64,000 nt of DNA from the NCBI GenBank assembly GCA_029379385.1, contig CM055618.1, positions 6,458,134-6,522,133 of the forward strand, in the 5' to 3' direction. Source of the stretch: Quillaja saponaria. Lineage: Eukaryota; Streptophyta; Magnoliopsida; Fabales; Quillajaceae. Every line of letters begins with the position of its first letter. Positions within the stretch are counted from its first letter, which is position 1. The notes beneath the pieces were generated by a model. That model did no database searches and was not told the origin of the DNA. It was given only the letters and a program-made list of their open reading frames with translations. Below, one piece after another: positions 35,851 through 46,680 of this stretch. The translations under genes were made by a program, and so were the position numbers.

Positions 35851-35924
35851 AAATGAAGGGGGTAATGAAACAAGTTGGTTTTTTCGCATAACTTGAAAAA
35901 ATTATTTACTCAAAGATAAGCAAC

Positions 35925-36420
35925 ACTCTTTAATACGAGTTTAAACTATCAATGGTTCTAAAAAGAAAGAAAAAAAAAAAAGAAAGAAAAAGGAACAGGA
36001 ACAGGAATACTCCTTAATGTGAGTTTAAACTATTAATAGTTCCCAAAAAAGAAGAAGAGAAAACCAATACTCCTTCATACAAGTTTAAACTATCAATGGC
36101 TCAAAAAAAAGAAAAAAAAAGGAACACGAATACTCTTTGATACGTGGTTAAACTGTTAATGGTTTAAAAAATAAAATAAAATAAAAGGATACAAATACTC
36201 ATTGATACGAGTTTAAACTGTTAATAGTTCCAAAAAAGGGAACATAGATATGAGTTTAAATTGTCAATGGTTTAAAAAAAGAGAACCAATACTCCTTGAT
36301 ATGAATCTAAACTGTTGATGGTTCAATAGTCTAAAAAAATAAAAATACCAGCACTCCTTACTACGAGTCAAACTATCAATGATTCTAAAAAAGAACATCA
36401 ACACTCATCAGCACTAGTTT
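35925..36420 (+). repeat. Minisatellite array A (about 55-60-bp unit)
   Basis: Eight or so diverged units, each with AATACTCCTT, GATACGAGTTTAAACT, and (G/A)TCAATGGTTC followed by an A/G-rich spacer of variable length. It lies directly after gag. Confidence 0.8.
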
Positions 36421-37386
36421 AAATTGCAATCTTCGAAACTTAAAAATTCTTAGGCACGAAACAAAATTGTCTTCGAATCTTCAAACTACATCAGCACAAA
36501 CAGAAACTGCTTCAAATCTTTAAATCTTCAAGATTTCTCAACATGAACATAAACTGCTTCAATTATCCAAATCTTCAAGCTTCCTTAGCATGAAATGAAG
36601 CTTAAAGCTTCAAATTTCCTTAGCATGAAGTAAAACTGCTCTAAAATTTCAAGATTTCTCAGTATGAATAGAAACTGCTCCAAATCTTCAAATTTCCTCA
36701 GCACGAATTGAAGCTACTCCAAAATTTCAAGATTCCTCATCACGAACAAAAACTGTTCCAAATCTTCAAGCTTCCACATCATGAAATAAAATAGGTCAAA
36801 AGCTTCAAATTTCCTTAGCATAAAGTGAAACTACTTTAAAATTTCAAGATTCCTCAGTATGAACAAAAACTACTCCAAATCTTCAAATTTTCTTCATAAC
36901 AAATTGAAACTGCTATAAAATTTTAAGATTTCTCAGCATAAACATAAACTGTTCCAAATCTAAGCTTTCAATAAAATGAAACTGCTCCAAAACTTCAAAT
37001 TTTCTTAGCATGAAGTGAAGTTGCTCCAAAATTTCAAGCCTTAGCATGAATAGAAACTACTCTAAATCTTCAAATTTCCTTAGCACAAATTGAAACTGCT
37101 ACAAAATTTCAAGATTTCTCAACAAAAACAAAAACTGCTTCAAAAATCTTCAAACTTTCTTAGCAAGAAATAAAACTACTCCAAATCTTCAAGTTTTCTC
37201 AGCATGAAATGAAACTACTCCAAAGTTTCAAATTTTCTACATCAACTCAACTCAACTCAACTAAGCCTTAAAATCCCAAACTAGTTAGAGTCAGCTATAT
37301 GAATCCTTTTCCTCCATTCGTATCGATCCAAGACAAGATTTTCATTAATTCCTAGCACAGCCATATCTTTCTCGATGACTGCCCCC

Positions 37387-38800
37387 CTATGTAAGTTTCG
37401 GTCTCCCCTTTCCTCGTCTAACACCTGCCACCTGGACCATGTCACCTTGCTTAACTACTACGTCCATTGGCTGACGTTGGATGTGTCCAAACCAACGTAG
37501 ACGATTCTCCCTCATTTTCTCCTCAATAGGTGCTACTTTCACCTTCTTATGAATCTCCTCATTTCTTATTCTATCCTTTCTTGTATGTCCTGTCATCCAT
37601 CTTAACATTCTCATTTCGGCTACTCCCATCTTATGCGAATGTTGCTTCTTAACTGCCCAACATTTGGTACCATACAGCATAGCTGGTCTCACTGCCGACT
37701 TATAAAATTTTCCTTTCAATCTATTCGAGATTATAGGATCACATAAAACTCCCGAAACACTCTGCCATTTCACCCACCCTGCCTTAATCCTATGGTTTAC
37801 ATCATGCTCAATTGCACCATCTTTTTGTATAAATGACCCTAAATACTTAAACACATCCTTGGTAGGGATTGTCTGACCGTCTAAAATTATATCATTCGGG
37901 CCTCCTCTAGTTTTACTGAAATTGCACTCCATATATTCAGTTTTTATTCGACTCAATCTAAGGCCTTTAGATTCTAACGCGTTCAGCCACATTCCTAGTT
38001 TAGAATTTAAACCTTCCCTAGTTTCGTCTACCAACACAATATAATCGGCAAACAACATGCACCATGGAGCCCTATCTTGAATATTATAGGTGAGTTCATC
38101 CATGACTAACACAAATAGGTAAGGACTTAAGGATGAACCTTGGTGAACACCTATCGTGATCGGGAACTCCCCAGTCATATCATCTACAGTCTGCACCCTA
38201 GTCATTACTCCTTCATACATATTTAGTTGGGACCTTTTTCTTCTCTAGTACCCACCACAAGACTTGTCTTGACACCTTATCATGCGCTTTTTCTAGATTA
38301 ATAAAGACCATGTGAAGATCTTTTTTCTTTTCTCTATATTTCTCCATTAATCTCCTAAGTAGAAAAATAGCCTCCATTGTAGATCTTCATGGCATAAAGC
38401 CAAATTGATTCTTAGAAACTACAGTCTCATTCCTAAGCCTATGCTCAATCACTCTCTCCCACAGTTTCATTGTATGGCTAATAAGTTTTATACCTCGATA
38501 ATTCGAACAACTTTGAATATCTCCTTTATTCTTATAAATAGGGATTAACGTACTCTTCCTCCACTCATTTGGCATTTTCTTGGTTACTAAAATCTTGTTA
38601 AAAAGATTTGTAAGCCAAGTTACTCTAATATCTCCTAGGCATCTCCAAACTTCTATTGGAATATCATATGGGCCCAATGCCTTACCATTCTTCATCTTAT
38701 GCATAGCTTCTTTAACCTCCTGAGCTCTAATCCGACGAACAAATCGACGGTTCGTATCATCAAAGGTGACATCAAGGTCTCCAAAATCACCTCTTGACTC
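37387..38800 (-). pseudogene. LINE B reverse transcriptase
   Basis: Blocks in order: KMKNGKALGPYDIPIEVW, LFNKILVTKKMPNEWRKS, IYKNKGDIQSCSNYRGIKLI, NQFGFMP then a stop (38387-38704); after a small deletion that shifts the frame near 38222, [75 protein letters not shown], and ENRLRWFGHIQRQPMD (38220-37387). The catalytic F-A-D-D box reads F-A-D-Y (second Asp to Tyr, near 38041-38055), which would abolish polymerase activity even if the frame were intact. Confidence 0.88.
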
Positions 38801-38827
38801 TTCATTAAATATAGTATCGAAATAAGT

Positions 38828-39226
38828 TCACCATCTCTCATTAATCTCGTCTTCCTTAACTAAAACCCTATCAGCCTCATCCTTAATGCACTTAATACGA
38901 ATTAGGTCTTTAGTTCGTCTTTCCCTTTGCTTGGCAATCCTATAGATATCTTTCTCTCCGTCCTTTGTCTCTAACTTTTGGTAAAGTCCTTCGCAAGCCT
39001 TGCCTCTGGCTTCCCTAACCGCTTTCTTAGCATCTTTCCTAGCTTGTCTAAAACATTTATAATTATCTTCATTTCGACACTTGTGTAATCTTTTATAACA
39101 CTCTTTTTTAGCTTTAATAGCTTGTTGAACTTCTTCATTCCACCACCATGTCTCCTTAGTCGGAGGTCCACGTCCTCTACTTTCTCCTAACACCTCTCTA
39201 GCCGTATTCCTGATACGACTCGCCAT
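38828..39226 (-). pseudogene. LINE B basic linker between endonuclease and reverse transcriptase
   Basis: An open frame of 132 residues, rich in Lys and Arg (KAKKECYKRLHKCRNEDNYK, RKDAKKAVREARGKACEGLY). It starts MASRIRNTAREVLGESRGRG, the usual region upstream of reverse transcriptase in this LINE type. It ends at a CGA-to-TGA stop after NERW, and the frame continues into the reverse transcriptase. Confidence 0.8.
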
Positions 39227-39248
39227 CTCATCCTAAATCATGTTAGGC

Positions 39249-40110
39249 TCACCCTCCACCCTCCACCCTCCAAAGATCACCCTGTAACATTTTATCTTTA
39301 AAAAGAGCCATCTTCCCTCCATTCAAATTCCACCATCTAGTCTTAAAACACTTATTACTTCTATGCTTTTGCTTCCGCCACTTAACGCCTACATCTACAA
39401 CCATAAGTTTATGTTGAGACACTAAACACTCGCCGGGTAAAACCTTACAATCCTTACAAACAGCTTTATCAACCTTTCTAGTCATAACAAAATCTATTTG
39501 GCTCTTATTCGGTCCGCTACTAAAGGTGATTAAGTGCGACTCTCGTTTCTTAAAGAACGTGTTAGCTAAAATCAGGTCATACGTAACTGCCAAATCTAAA
39601 ATAGACTCTTTACCCTCATTCTTAACGCCATAACTATATCCTCCATGTACGCGCTCAAAACCCTCATTAGTACTTCCTACATGATCGTTCAAATCAGCAC
39701 CAATAAACAATTTCTCACCTAATGGTACTCCTTGAACTATCTCCTCTAAATCTTCCTAAAAAGCCTTCTTAGTAGATTCTTCCAATCCTATTTGGGGAGC
39801 ATAGGCGCTAATGATATTAAATGCCTCCTCGTTTATCATCAATTTCACTAAAATTATTCTATCACTTTTCCTCTTGATTTCTACAACCTCGTCCTTCAAA
39901 TTTCCATCAACAATAATTGCCACTCCATTCCTATTTCTAGTCTTACCAGTATACCACATCTTGAATCCTGTTCTCTCTATCTCTCTAGCCTTTTCTCCTA
40001 CCCACTTAGTTTCTTGCAAACAAGCAATATTAATCCTCCTTCTACTTATAGTATCTACAGGCTCTCTCAATTTACCAGTAAGAGTCCCTATGTTCTAAGT
40101 AGCTATGCGA
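39249..40110 (-). pseudogene. LINE B endonuclease domain
   Basis: Two segments of one frame (40070-39756 and 39710-39249) are separated by a TGG-to-TAG stop near 39759. Visible EEP signatures are RINIACLQETKW (metal-binding Glu), FNIISAYAPQ, FIGADLNDHVG (catalytic Asp and Asn), SQIDFVMTRK, and CLVSQHKLMVVDV (catalytic His). The frame is lost near 39245, where GGTGGAG is tandemly duplicated (three copies of a GGTGGAGGG-like unit). The domain would nick chromosomal DNA for target-primed reverse transcription. Confidence 0.85.
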
Positions 40111-40938
40111 ATCTTATCCTGGACTAGCTTTTTTACCTGCACCCTGCCCTTAATGCAAGAACCCTTGCTCATTTTGTACCACACCCGGGCGCCGATGTGG
40201 CGTGCCACTAAGGATGTGACGACCCAGCCCTTGCTCATTTCTCACTACACCCGGGATTCGATGCAGCCCGTCGCTAAGAGGGTTACGCCCCAATGAATAC
40301 TCGGTAGGATTCATCATCATAGGGTTTGACTAGTTTTACGCTGGTCGTCAACCTATCGCAACCCTCCTCCTTTATCTTGGCTTGGGACCGGCAGAGTAAC
40401 CTCTGGCGGAGTTTCAAAATTTCTACATATGAAGTGAAATTGCTTTAAAATTTTAAGATTCCTTAACATGAATAGAAGCTGCTCTAAATCTTCAAATTTT
40501 CTCGGTACGAATTGAAACTGTTCTAATATTTCAAGATTTCTTAGCACGAACTGAAATTACTCCAAATCTTTAAACTTTCTTAGCATGAAATGAAACAACT
40601 CCAAATCTTCAAGCTTCCTCAACACAAAGTGAAACTGCTCCAAAGTTTCAAAGTTCATCTCCACGAAGTCAAATTACTCCAAAACTTCAAGGTTGCTCTA
40701 TATGATATGACACTAACTCAAAGTTTCAAGATTCGTTGACATGACATGAAACTGCCTCAAATTCTTAACGTTTCCTTGACATGAATAAAAATTGCTTTAA
40801 TTTTTTTTTTATTAAAAGAAAAGAAGAAATCACAAAAGGTATGAATATTTTAAGTCACAAAGTACAAGATACTTCAAGCCTCAACAGTTATTGCATGATA
40901 AGCATGCATACACAGTTAAGTCTTGAAGTTGGAGCATT

Positions 40939-41610
40939 TGTAGATACCAAATTTTGGTCTTTTTGTCTATTAAAATAATTGACCAATTTAAGTATCAACT
41001 AGTTAAATTTTAAATTGAAAAATTAGACACTAACTAGTCAAAAAACAAATTGATAAATTACACACTAATTGGTCAATTGACAAATCAGACAATAATTGAT
41101 CAATTGACAAATTGGACACTAATTGGTCAATTTACAAAATAGACACAAATTGGCAATCAACACCTATCACAACCAAATCATCTCAAATCCACCTTAATCA
41201 CAATCAAATTACTTTCAATTACCCAACATTTTATTCAATCACCTCCAATTACATTTAAATTGGATAAATTCTTCAATTACCGCAGTTACCTCAAATTCTC
41301 AAACTTTTCCACCATAGTCTTCTCCTATAAATAGGTTTATATAGGAAATGGAAAGGAGGTAGAAAACTCAAGGCACAAAAGCTTTTAAAACTTCATCGCT
41401 TTTCTTTCTTAAACAACAGAGATTCAAGCAAGTTATAAAATCCATGTGATCAAGCCTAGTGCTCGCAGAGATCACAAGACTTTTCCCAATAATCATGCAC
41501 AACGTCATTTTGAAAGAGATTTATCAATTCATTCGGGATCAAGCTACATAACCCTTGGATCAAATAAAGCTTTCAAGAAGATCGAATCATAAAATTTTAC
41601 TCTTTTTTAG
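40939..41610 (+). repeat. 3' LTR of the gag-only element (end truncated)
   Basis: It starts TGTAGATACCAAATTTTGGT and aligns with the 5' LTR through ACACCTATCACAACCAAATC, CTATAAATAGG and GTGATCAAGCC. Alignment stops near 41610 (TTTTACTCTTTTTTAG against TTTTATTCTTTTCTTATAAA in the 5' copy). The last 100 bp or so of LTR, present at 34235-34340, is missing, so no target-site duplication can be expected. Confidence 0.8.
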
Positions 41611-41699
41611 ATTTGCTAGTATATCTGGTAATGTATATATTTTTATGTATTGCACATTAACTAGCTAATATGTATTAGTATGAGAGATGTAGGTGTATA

Positions 41700-42565
41700 G
41701 TTGGCAATGGATTGGTTCGGATATTTGACCTAATCCAATGCTAATAATTGGATATTATCCAAGTTGTTGGATAAGTTTCTCAACTTGGATTGAATATGAT
41801 CATGATTCATGGATCATTGGATTAGGTCGGATTATTCATGATTCGTCCTTTTTTTTTCTTTCTCTTTCTCTTTTGTTACTGACAAATAATTAAGATTGCT
41901 TGCATTTGTTTACTTGATGTATTTTTATAAATTATATAGCGCTATATAATAAAATTAAAAAATAATTTAAAATAATATCAAGAGTTAACAAAATAAATTA
42001 TTTATTTAATAGTCATCTAATTTTTAAAAAATTAATTATCTACTTAAATAGTTGTTATAGGTCTACATAAGGACATTTGAAAAAAATAGAACATTATTAA
42101 TCATCATTACCTATTAAATTTTAGATAATTTACTAAAATAATATTTTGAAAATAAATTGATTACTTTATTTTGATTTACGATTAGCTTCCATTTTGACTA
42201 ATGTAAAATTTCAAAACATGAACAATTTTTTGTTTTCTAAAAAACAAAACAAAATCAGAGACAGATCGAATTTATCCATCATGATCCATGGATCAAATTT
42301 GATCCAACGTGTATGTTATCTTTTACTTGTTTTTTTCTAGTTGTAATACTTTTTTTTTAGGTTAGCAATTACTTTTTTTATTATTAAAAAGGAAAAAGAA
42401 GGAAAGTATTAACAAAAAATTAATAAAATGAAAATAGGTCTGGTTGGGTCGGGTTAAAGAGCCTTGATCTATGCATTAAATAATGTTAGATTGGATCTGA
42501 TCCAAGATGCTTTAGATCACACATTGGATCGGGTTGGGTCAAACTTGATTCTATCCATTGCCAAC
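41700..42565. mobile_element. DNA transposon-like element with 13-bp terminal inverted repeats
   Basis: GTTGGCAATGGAT at 41700-41712 is perfectly inverted as ATCCATTGCCAAC at 42553-42565. Interior flanks are rich in GGATTAGGTCGGATT, GGTTGGGTCGGGTT and GATCCATGGATCA-type words in both orientations, as in hAT-type non-autonomous elements. No clear 8-bp target-site duplication is seen (GGTGTATA against CATATCAG), so the superfamily is uncertain. No coding capacity. Confidence 0.65.
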
Positions 42566-43800
42566 CATATCAGTGAGTGGTGGTATTGTATTGTTATGAT
42601 TTAGGTAGGTAATGAAGTCACAGTGTAGAAGGGGAAACCTAATACTAAGGCTTGAAAAATCAAGAAAAAACATAATTAGAGGTTTGTCTAAACTCCTACT
42701 ACTTTAGATTCATAATTTCTCAAGTGAGAAGTTTTTTAAAAATAAATCCTAATGAGTTTAAATCCAATGAAAGATCCAAAAGCCTTAAAACCTTGAAAAC
42801 ATTTTTTTTCTATGCCGTAAAACCTTGAAAATATTAGTTTAAGTCTAATAAAAAATCCAAATGCCTAGATATATAGGTAAAGTACAAATTTTAACAACTT
42901 CTAGTAGTAAATAAACTTATGTAATAAAATATTTAAAATGTATACATTCTAACTATTGTAGCAGAATTTGAACATAAAATAAAGGAAAACTCCTAATAAA
43001 ACAATAAATTTCTAAACTTTAAAACAATACCTTCTAAATCATATAATCACACATAATCTAAACAACATCAAGATAAAACCTAAATGCCAATACATAGAAA
43101 TATGAGAAAAGGCCAATTGAGAATGTAAATAACATACATATATTAGCCAATTAAAACTACAAGTTGTGCACAAGTGGTAAAATACTCATTTAACATCTTA
43201 GCTAACTGAAATTTAAATAAATTTTGAAGCAAATTATATAAATAATTAATTCTTACCTCAATTATTATCATGGTCCAATCCACTGACATGAAAACTTATT
43301 GCATATTTCAATGCTTCACTAGAAGACTTATTGCCTACTTTAATTGTATTACATATTCTTGTTGTTTTCTTTGGGTATTTAGTAAATTAATTTTGAATTT
43401 ATTTTTATTAGGAGAGTCCACAATATAGTCATTTAAAATGATTGTAAACAAGTAATGTTTTAATGATGTTCGATTTGGAGAGTTTTAAAAATGGATCTCC
43501 AGTTGGTGCTTCTTTACAGTTTGATGCATAGAATGTTTCACCATGGTGGATACCTTCTCTGGTGCACTTATGGAAAAACTACATTTATGTATACTGTATG
43601 TCCCATCTTTCTTCAGATTAACCCATTACATAATTGGACAATACAATATTTTTGGGTTTTTTTTCATTTTTGTCCATGTTATTTTTATTATTTAGTTTTC
43701 AATCCAACTGAATTCATTTGCAAATATGCAATTTTTTCAAAAATTATTAATTAGTAATCAAATTTTTGTCCTATTCAATTAGAAACCAATCTCAAGTAAA
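42566..43800. other. Unassigned AT-rich sequence
   Basis: No domain or repeat is recognised. One 87-codon frame at 43491-43754 ends in low-complexity hydrophobic sequence and has no convincing family. Confidence 0.4.
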
Positions 43801-44159
43801 TATAGAGTTAACATTTTTTCCCTCATTTGTCCATGTGCCTTTCCTTTCTCAGCTCCATTAAATTCAAGTTCTATTTACTTATCAGCTCTTACTATATAAG
43901 ACCCATCCCATCCCATTTCATTTTCATCTATTTTTCATTCAAAACCTTTTATTTATCAATTCTCACTTTAGATATTAATCATCATTAACATAATCTAGAC
44001 ACACTTGAAAATTAACTTTAAGCATGTCAATGTGTGAATTCCCACATTACTGAGTCCACATAGATTCACATTTTTTGTAATTAATTAGGTCTCTTCTCTT
44101 ATCACCAATTGATTGATTTTCAAGAGTGAGGCTCCAACATGGTATCAAAGCTAGGCCAA
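43801..44159 (+). mobile_element. LTR end and primer site of an unclassified retrotransposon (fragment)
   Basis: ATGGTATCAAAGCTAGGCC at 44140-44158 resembles the initiator-tRNA-Met primer site (TGGTATCAGAGC) with one change. The preceding 300 bp has LTR features: TATA box in TACTATATAAGACCC near 43889, then CT-rich leader-like sequence. The fragment runs directly into an A-rich junction with E-family internal sequence at 44160, so it is a chimeric remnant. The LTR start was not found. Confidence 0.45.
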
Positions 44160-45160
44160 AAAAAAAGAAGCGAAGAAAAAAGAAAGAAAATAAAAATAAA
44201 AATAGAAGGGGTGATGAAAAAAGAAAAGTTTGAATTAGTGGGAGGTAAAACAAAATTGGAAGCCAAGTATGGGTGCATAACTTGGGATATGAAAGGAGTT
44301 CCTACAAAAGGTCCTAAAATGAATAATATGCTTAGGGTAACTTTGAGCCTTATAAATTTCTTTTATCATATCTTTACCTTTACCTTAGCCTTACATTACA
44401 AGCTTCAACTCCTAAGGATTCTTGACCGAGTGTAGTCCATATTAGTGGAGAGAGAGATGAAAAGTAAACTTATGGGGTTTGACTGCTAAACTTTATTTTT
44501 CATAGACATAAACTTATTCAAATTGTATTAAAGTTCTAGGTAAAAAGATCATGCATACACACACACACACACATGGAAATCCATTAAAAATGAAACTACT
44601 GCTTGAATTGAATCATAAATTTGTATGATTGCTTATGATTATCCTTAAGTCAATATTTTAAAAGAATATCTATGAGGATACTTTGGAAATCATTGAATTA
44701 ATGTGATTCATCTCTTGCTTGTCATTTTTATTTGTTTTTTTGTTTTTCTTTTGCTCAAAAACTAGCAAAACTTTAAGTTTGGGGGTGTGATAACTCTTGG
44801 AAATATAGTTATTTTATATCTTTTTACTCATATTATTTTAGCTATGTTCTAGAATTTTAGTTGGTTTTTGCTTAGTTTTTAGTCAAATCCCAGTTAAAGT
44901 CCTTATCGGATTAGGATGATAAATCCTAGTTGATTTAGGCTTAGATTAGGTGTTTTATATAAGTTCTAACTTATATTAACTTAGCTTGTGTGTTTGGAAG
45001 GTTTAATGCAAAATGGAGTCCTATTGGAAGTAAAATTGGAGGTGAATTCAGGCTCAAAATCGCAAAAAGTGCAAAACAACATGTTGCTGCCTGAAGCACT
45101 TGCACTGAGGTGCCAGAGGAAGCATTGAGACGCCATAAAGATGAGGCCGCAACACCAAGC
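44160..45160 (+). mobile_element. E-family retrotransposon fragment, plus strand (E3)
   Basis: 44160-44787 matches, in inverse orientation, the 3' internal non-coding part of element E2 (48335-48990). It ends in a polypurine tract AAGTTTGGGGG at 44775-44785, followed by an LTR start TGATAACTCTTGGAAATATA at 44788. The LTR is homologous to the E2 LTRs but is cut off at 45160, exactly where the L-family LTR begins. A 98-codon frame at 44139-44435 is mirrored in E2 (MKKEK-x-ELV, WDMKGVPTKGP), but it is probably not a protein. Confidence 0.75.
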
Positions 45161-46646
45161 TGTCATACCCCCAAATGAGAGTGTGACGGGTCGGAGGAAT
45201 GGGTGTCCATACCCCCGTAACCCTGAATATGCAAGTAGTGTGCCGCACAATCTAAAAATACATTGAAATCAATACTATCAAAATATTATTTAGTTAAAAT
45301 AATATCCGGTACCGACAGTTAAACATCAATGATTTATAAAAATATTGGTAGAGGTTCCCCGTACGGTGGAACATACCCGTAATATAAGCAAACAACCTGG
45401 ATTTAAGTCAATAGTAAAATGTAATGCTATAATATGCAGAGGAGCTCCGCTCCTAACAAAACAGGACAACACTATAATAATTACAGTATCCATTACAACC
45501 ATGCATGACACCCTAATCGACTGCAAGTAATGCCCTTTACGCTCCAAGTGTGTGATTTCCGAGATATACTATGCCGCTGCAGAGTCGGCAGGTAGTCCTA
45601 TATAACGCTCAACTGCGATTTCCTGAGATCTAAAAAAAAAACCACAATAGAAAGGGTGAGTCACAAAGACTCAGTGAGTAAATCATGTACCATATAGGTA
45701 CCAGCATCATACAACACAAATATCATAATTTACAACTCATATTCAAATTTATTAATACACGTACGTGGTTACTATAATCGCAATTCACTTAACTTACAAT
45801 TCCAAAACAACAATCAACTTATATAAATCAATCAACAATTACACAATCAACTAAACAAACAAAGGGCCAACGAGTAACTCAGCCCCGCACAACAATATCT
45901 CTCCCTACCGGGCATTTACGCGCCCGCACAACAAATTATTCTCCGTACACAAATTCATCCCACCGGGGCTGAGTACTCTTATTAGAAAAAAACATTTATT
46001 AGAATCAAAATTTCTCATAATTTTAAATCAGGGTATCCTAGGTGCACCTGGACTTTTAATTTCAGAGGTTAAAAAAAACAAATCATTTTCCAGAAAATGT
46101 TCACGAGTTGGCCCTTATCAAACACAATCAATATCAATCACATATCATTCAATCTAATAGCTGAAATCACTCATTTGCTTAGATTACCGTATAACTCATA
46201 TAATTCAAGTATACACGTAATGGCGCACACAAAAAAAATTTGATAACCATAAAGCACATAATTCACTCACTAGCTCACGGATGTGACTCGTCAGTCCGCC
46301 TAGCCTGTGACAGTGTCAGAATGTCCTCGACACGCTCCGAAACTGAAAATCATCAATTTGAATATTATTTAAAATAATTATTTTATAACTAATTCTATAA
46401 ATTTCAATTTGTTATATCTAAAGATATTCGTGTAATCAAATTCTATGTTTATAATAACATTTATATTTCCCTAAAATATTTATTCAAAATACATAATATT
46501 TTGTCCTCTCAATTCCTATGATTTTTCCCCATTTCTTTAAAGGTTAATTCTATGATTCCCGAATGAATGTAAATAGCTTAATATAATCGTTGACAACTCA
46601 ATTCCTTTTTTTTTTTTTCTTTTTTTTTTTTTCATATAGCCACCTA

Positions 46647-46680
<34 letters not shown>

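Larger units (their letters stand above)
37243..40410 (-). mobile_element. Full-length RTE-type LINE, minus strand (LINE B)
   Basis: Flanked by an 18-bp target-site duplication with one mismatch (37225-37242 and 40411-40428, GTTTCAAA-T/A-TTTCTACAT). The 3' tail is a short (TTGAG)n repeat at 37243-37262 rather than poly-A, as in RTE elements. On the minus strand: a leader of about 300 bp, an EEP endonuclease, a basic linker, reverse transcriptase, and a short C-terminal region. The copy is better preserved than LINE A but has at least four in-frame stops and two frameshifts. Confidence 0.92.
36455..40790 (+). repeat. Minisatellite array B (about 40-bp unit), split by LINE B
   Basis: Roughly 20 diverged units at 36455-37224 and about 9 more at 40429-40790. 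The unit is close to TTCAAATTTCCTTAGCATGA followed by a GAAACTGCTCCAAAA block, and CTTCAAAT and TTTCAAGA versions alternate. A 3.2-kb LINE and its target-site duplication interrupt the array. The repeats are non-coding. Confidence 0.85.
33639..41610 (+). mobile_element. Gag-only LTR retrotransposon with internal minisatellites
   Basis: Related LTRs (33639-34340 and 40939-41610) flank an internal region that has a primer-site-like sequence, a decayed gag, then two tandem-repeat arrays. No protease, reverse transcriptase or integrase of the element itself is visible. The only such genes inside belong to the inserted LINE at 37243-40410. The organisation fits gag-only non-autonomous elements (TR-GAG/LARD type) that need pol supplied by a relative. 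Without the LINE it would be about 4.8 kb. Confidence 0.8.

Noticed and set aside
36455..37224. Regular approximately 40-bp repeats, considered as a CRISPR-like array
   Set aside because: Repeats are contiguous and diverged without unique spacers, in a plant LTR element; it is a minisatellite.
43491..43754. 87-codon frame with a Y-G-K-T-T-F-M-Y-T stretch, considered as a kinesin P-loop remnant
   Set aside because: The GQTGSGKT core is not present and the rest is low-complexity hydrophobic sequence; resemblance too weak to report.
44139..45250. Frames with MKKEK / WDMKGVPTKGP shared between 44139-44435 and 48705-49007, considered as a conserved small protein
   Set aside because: They lie in homologous non-coding parts of two E elements; the shared residues follow from DNA homology and the flanks are poly-Lys from A-rich runs.
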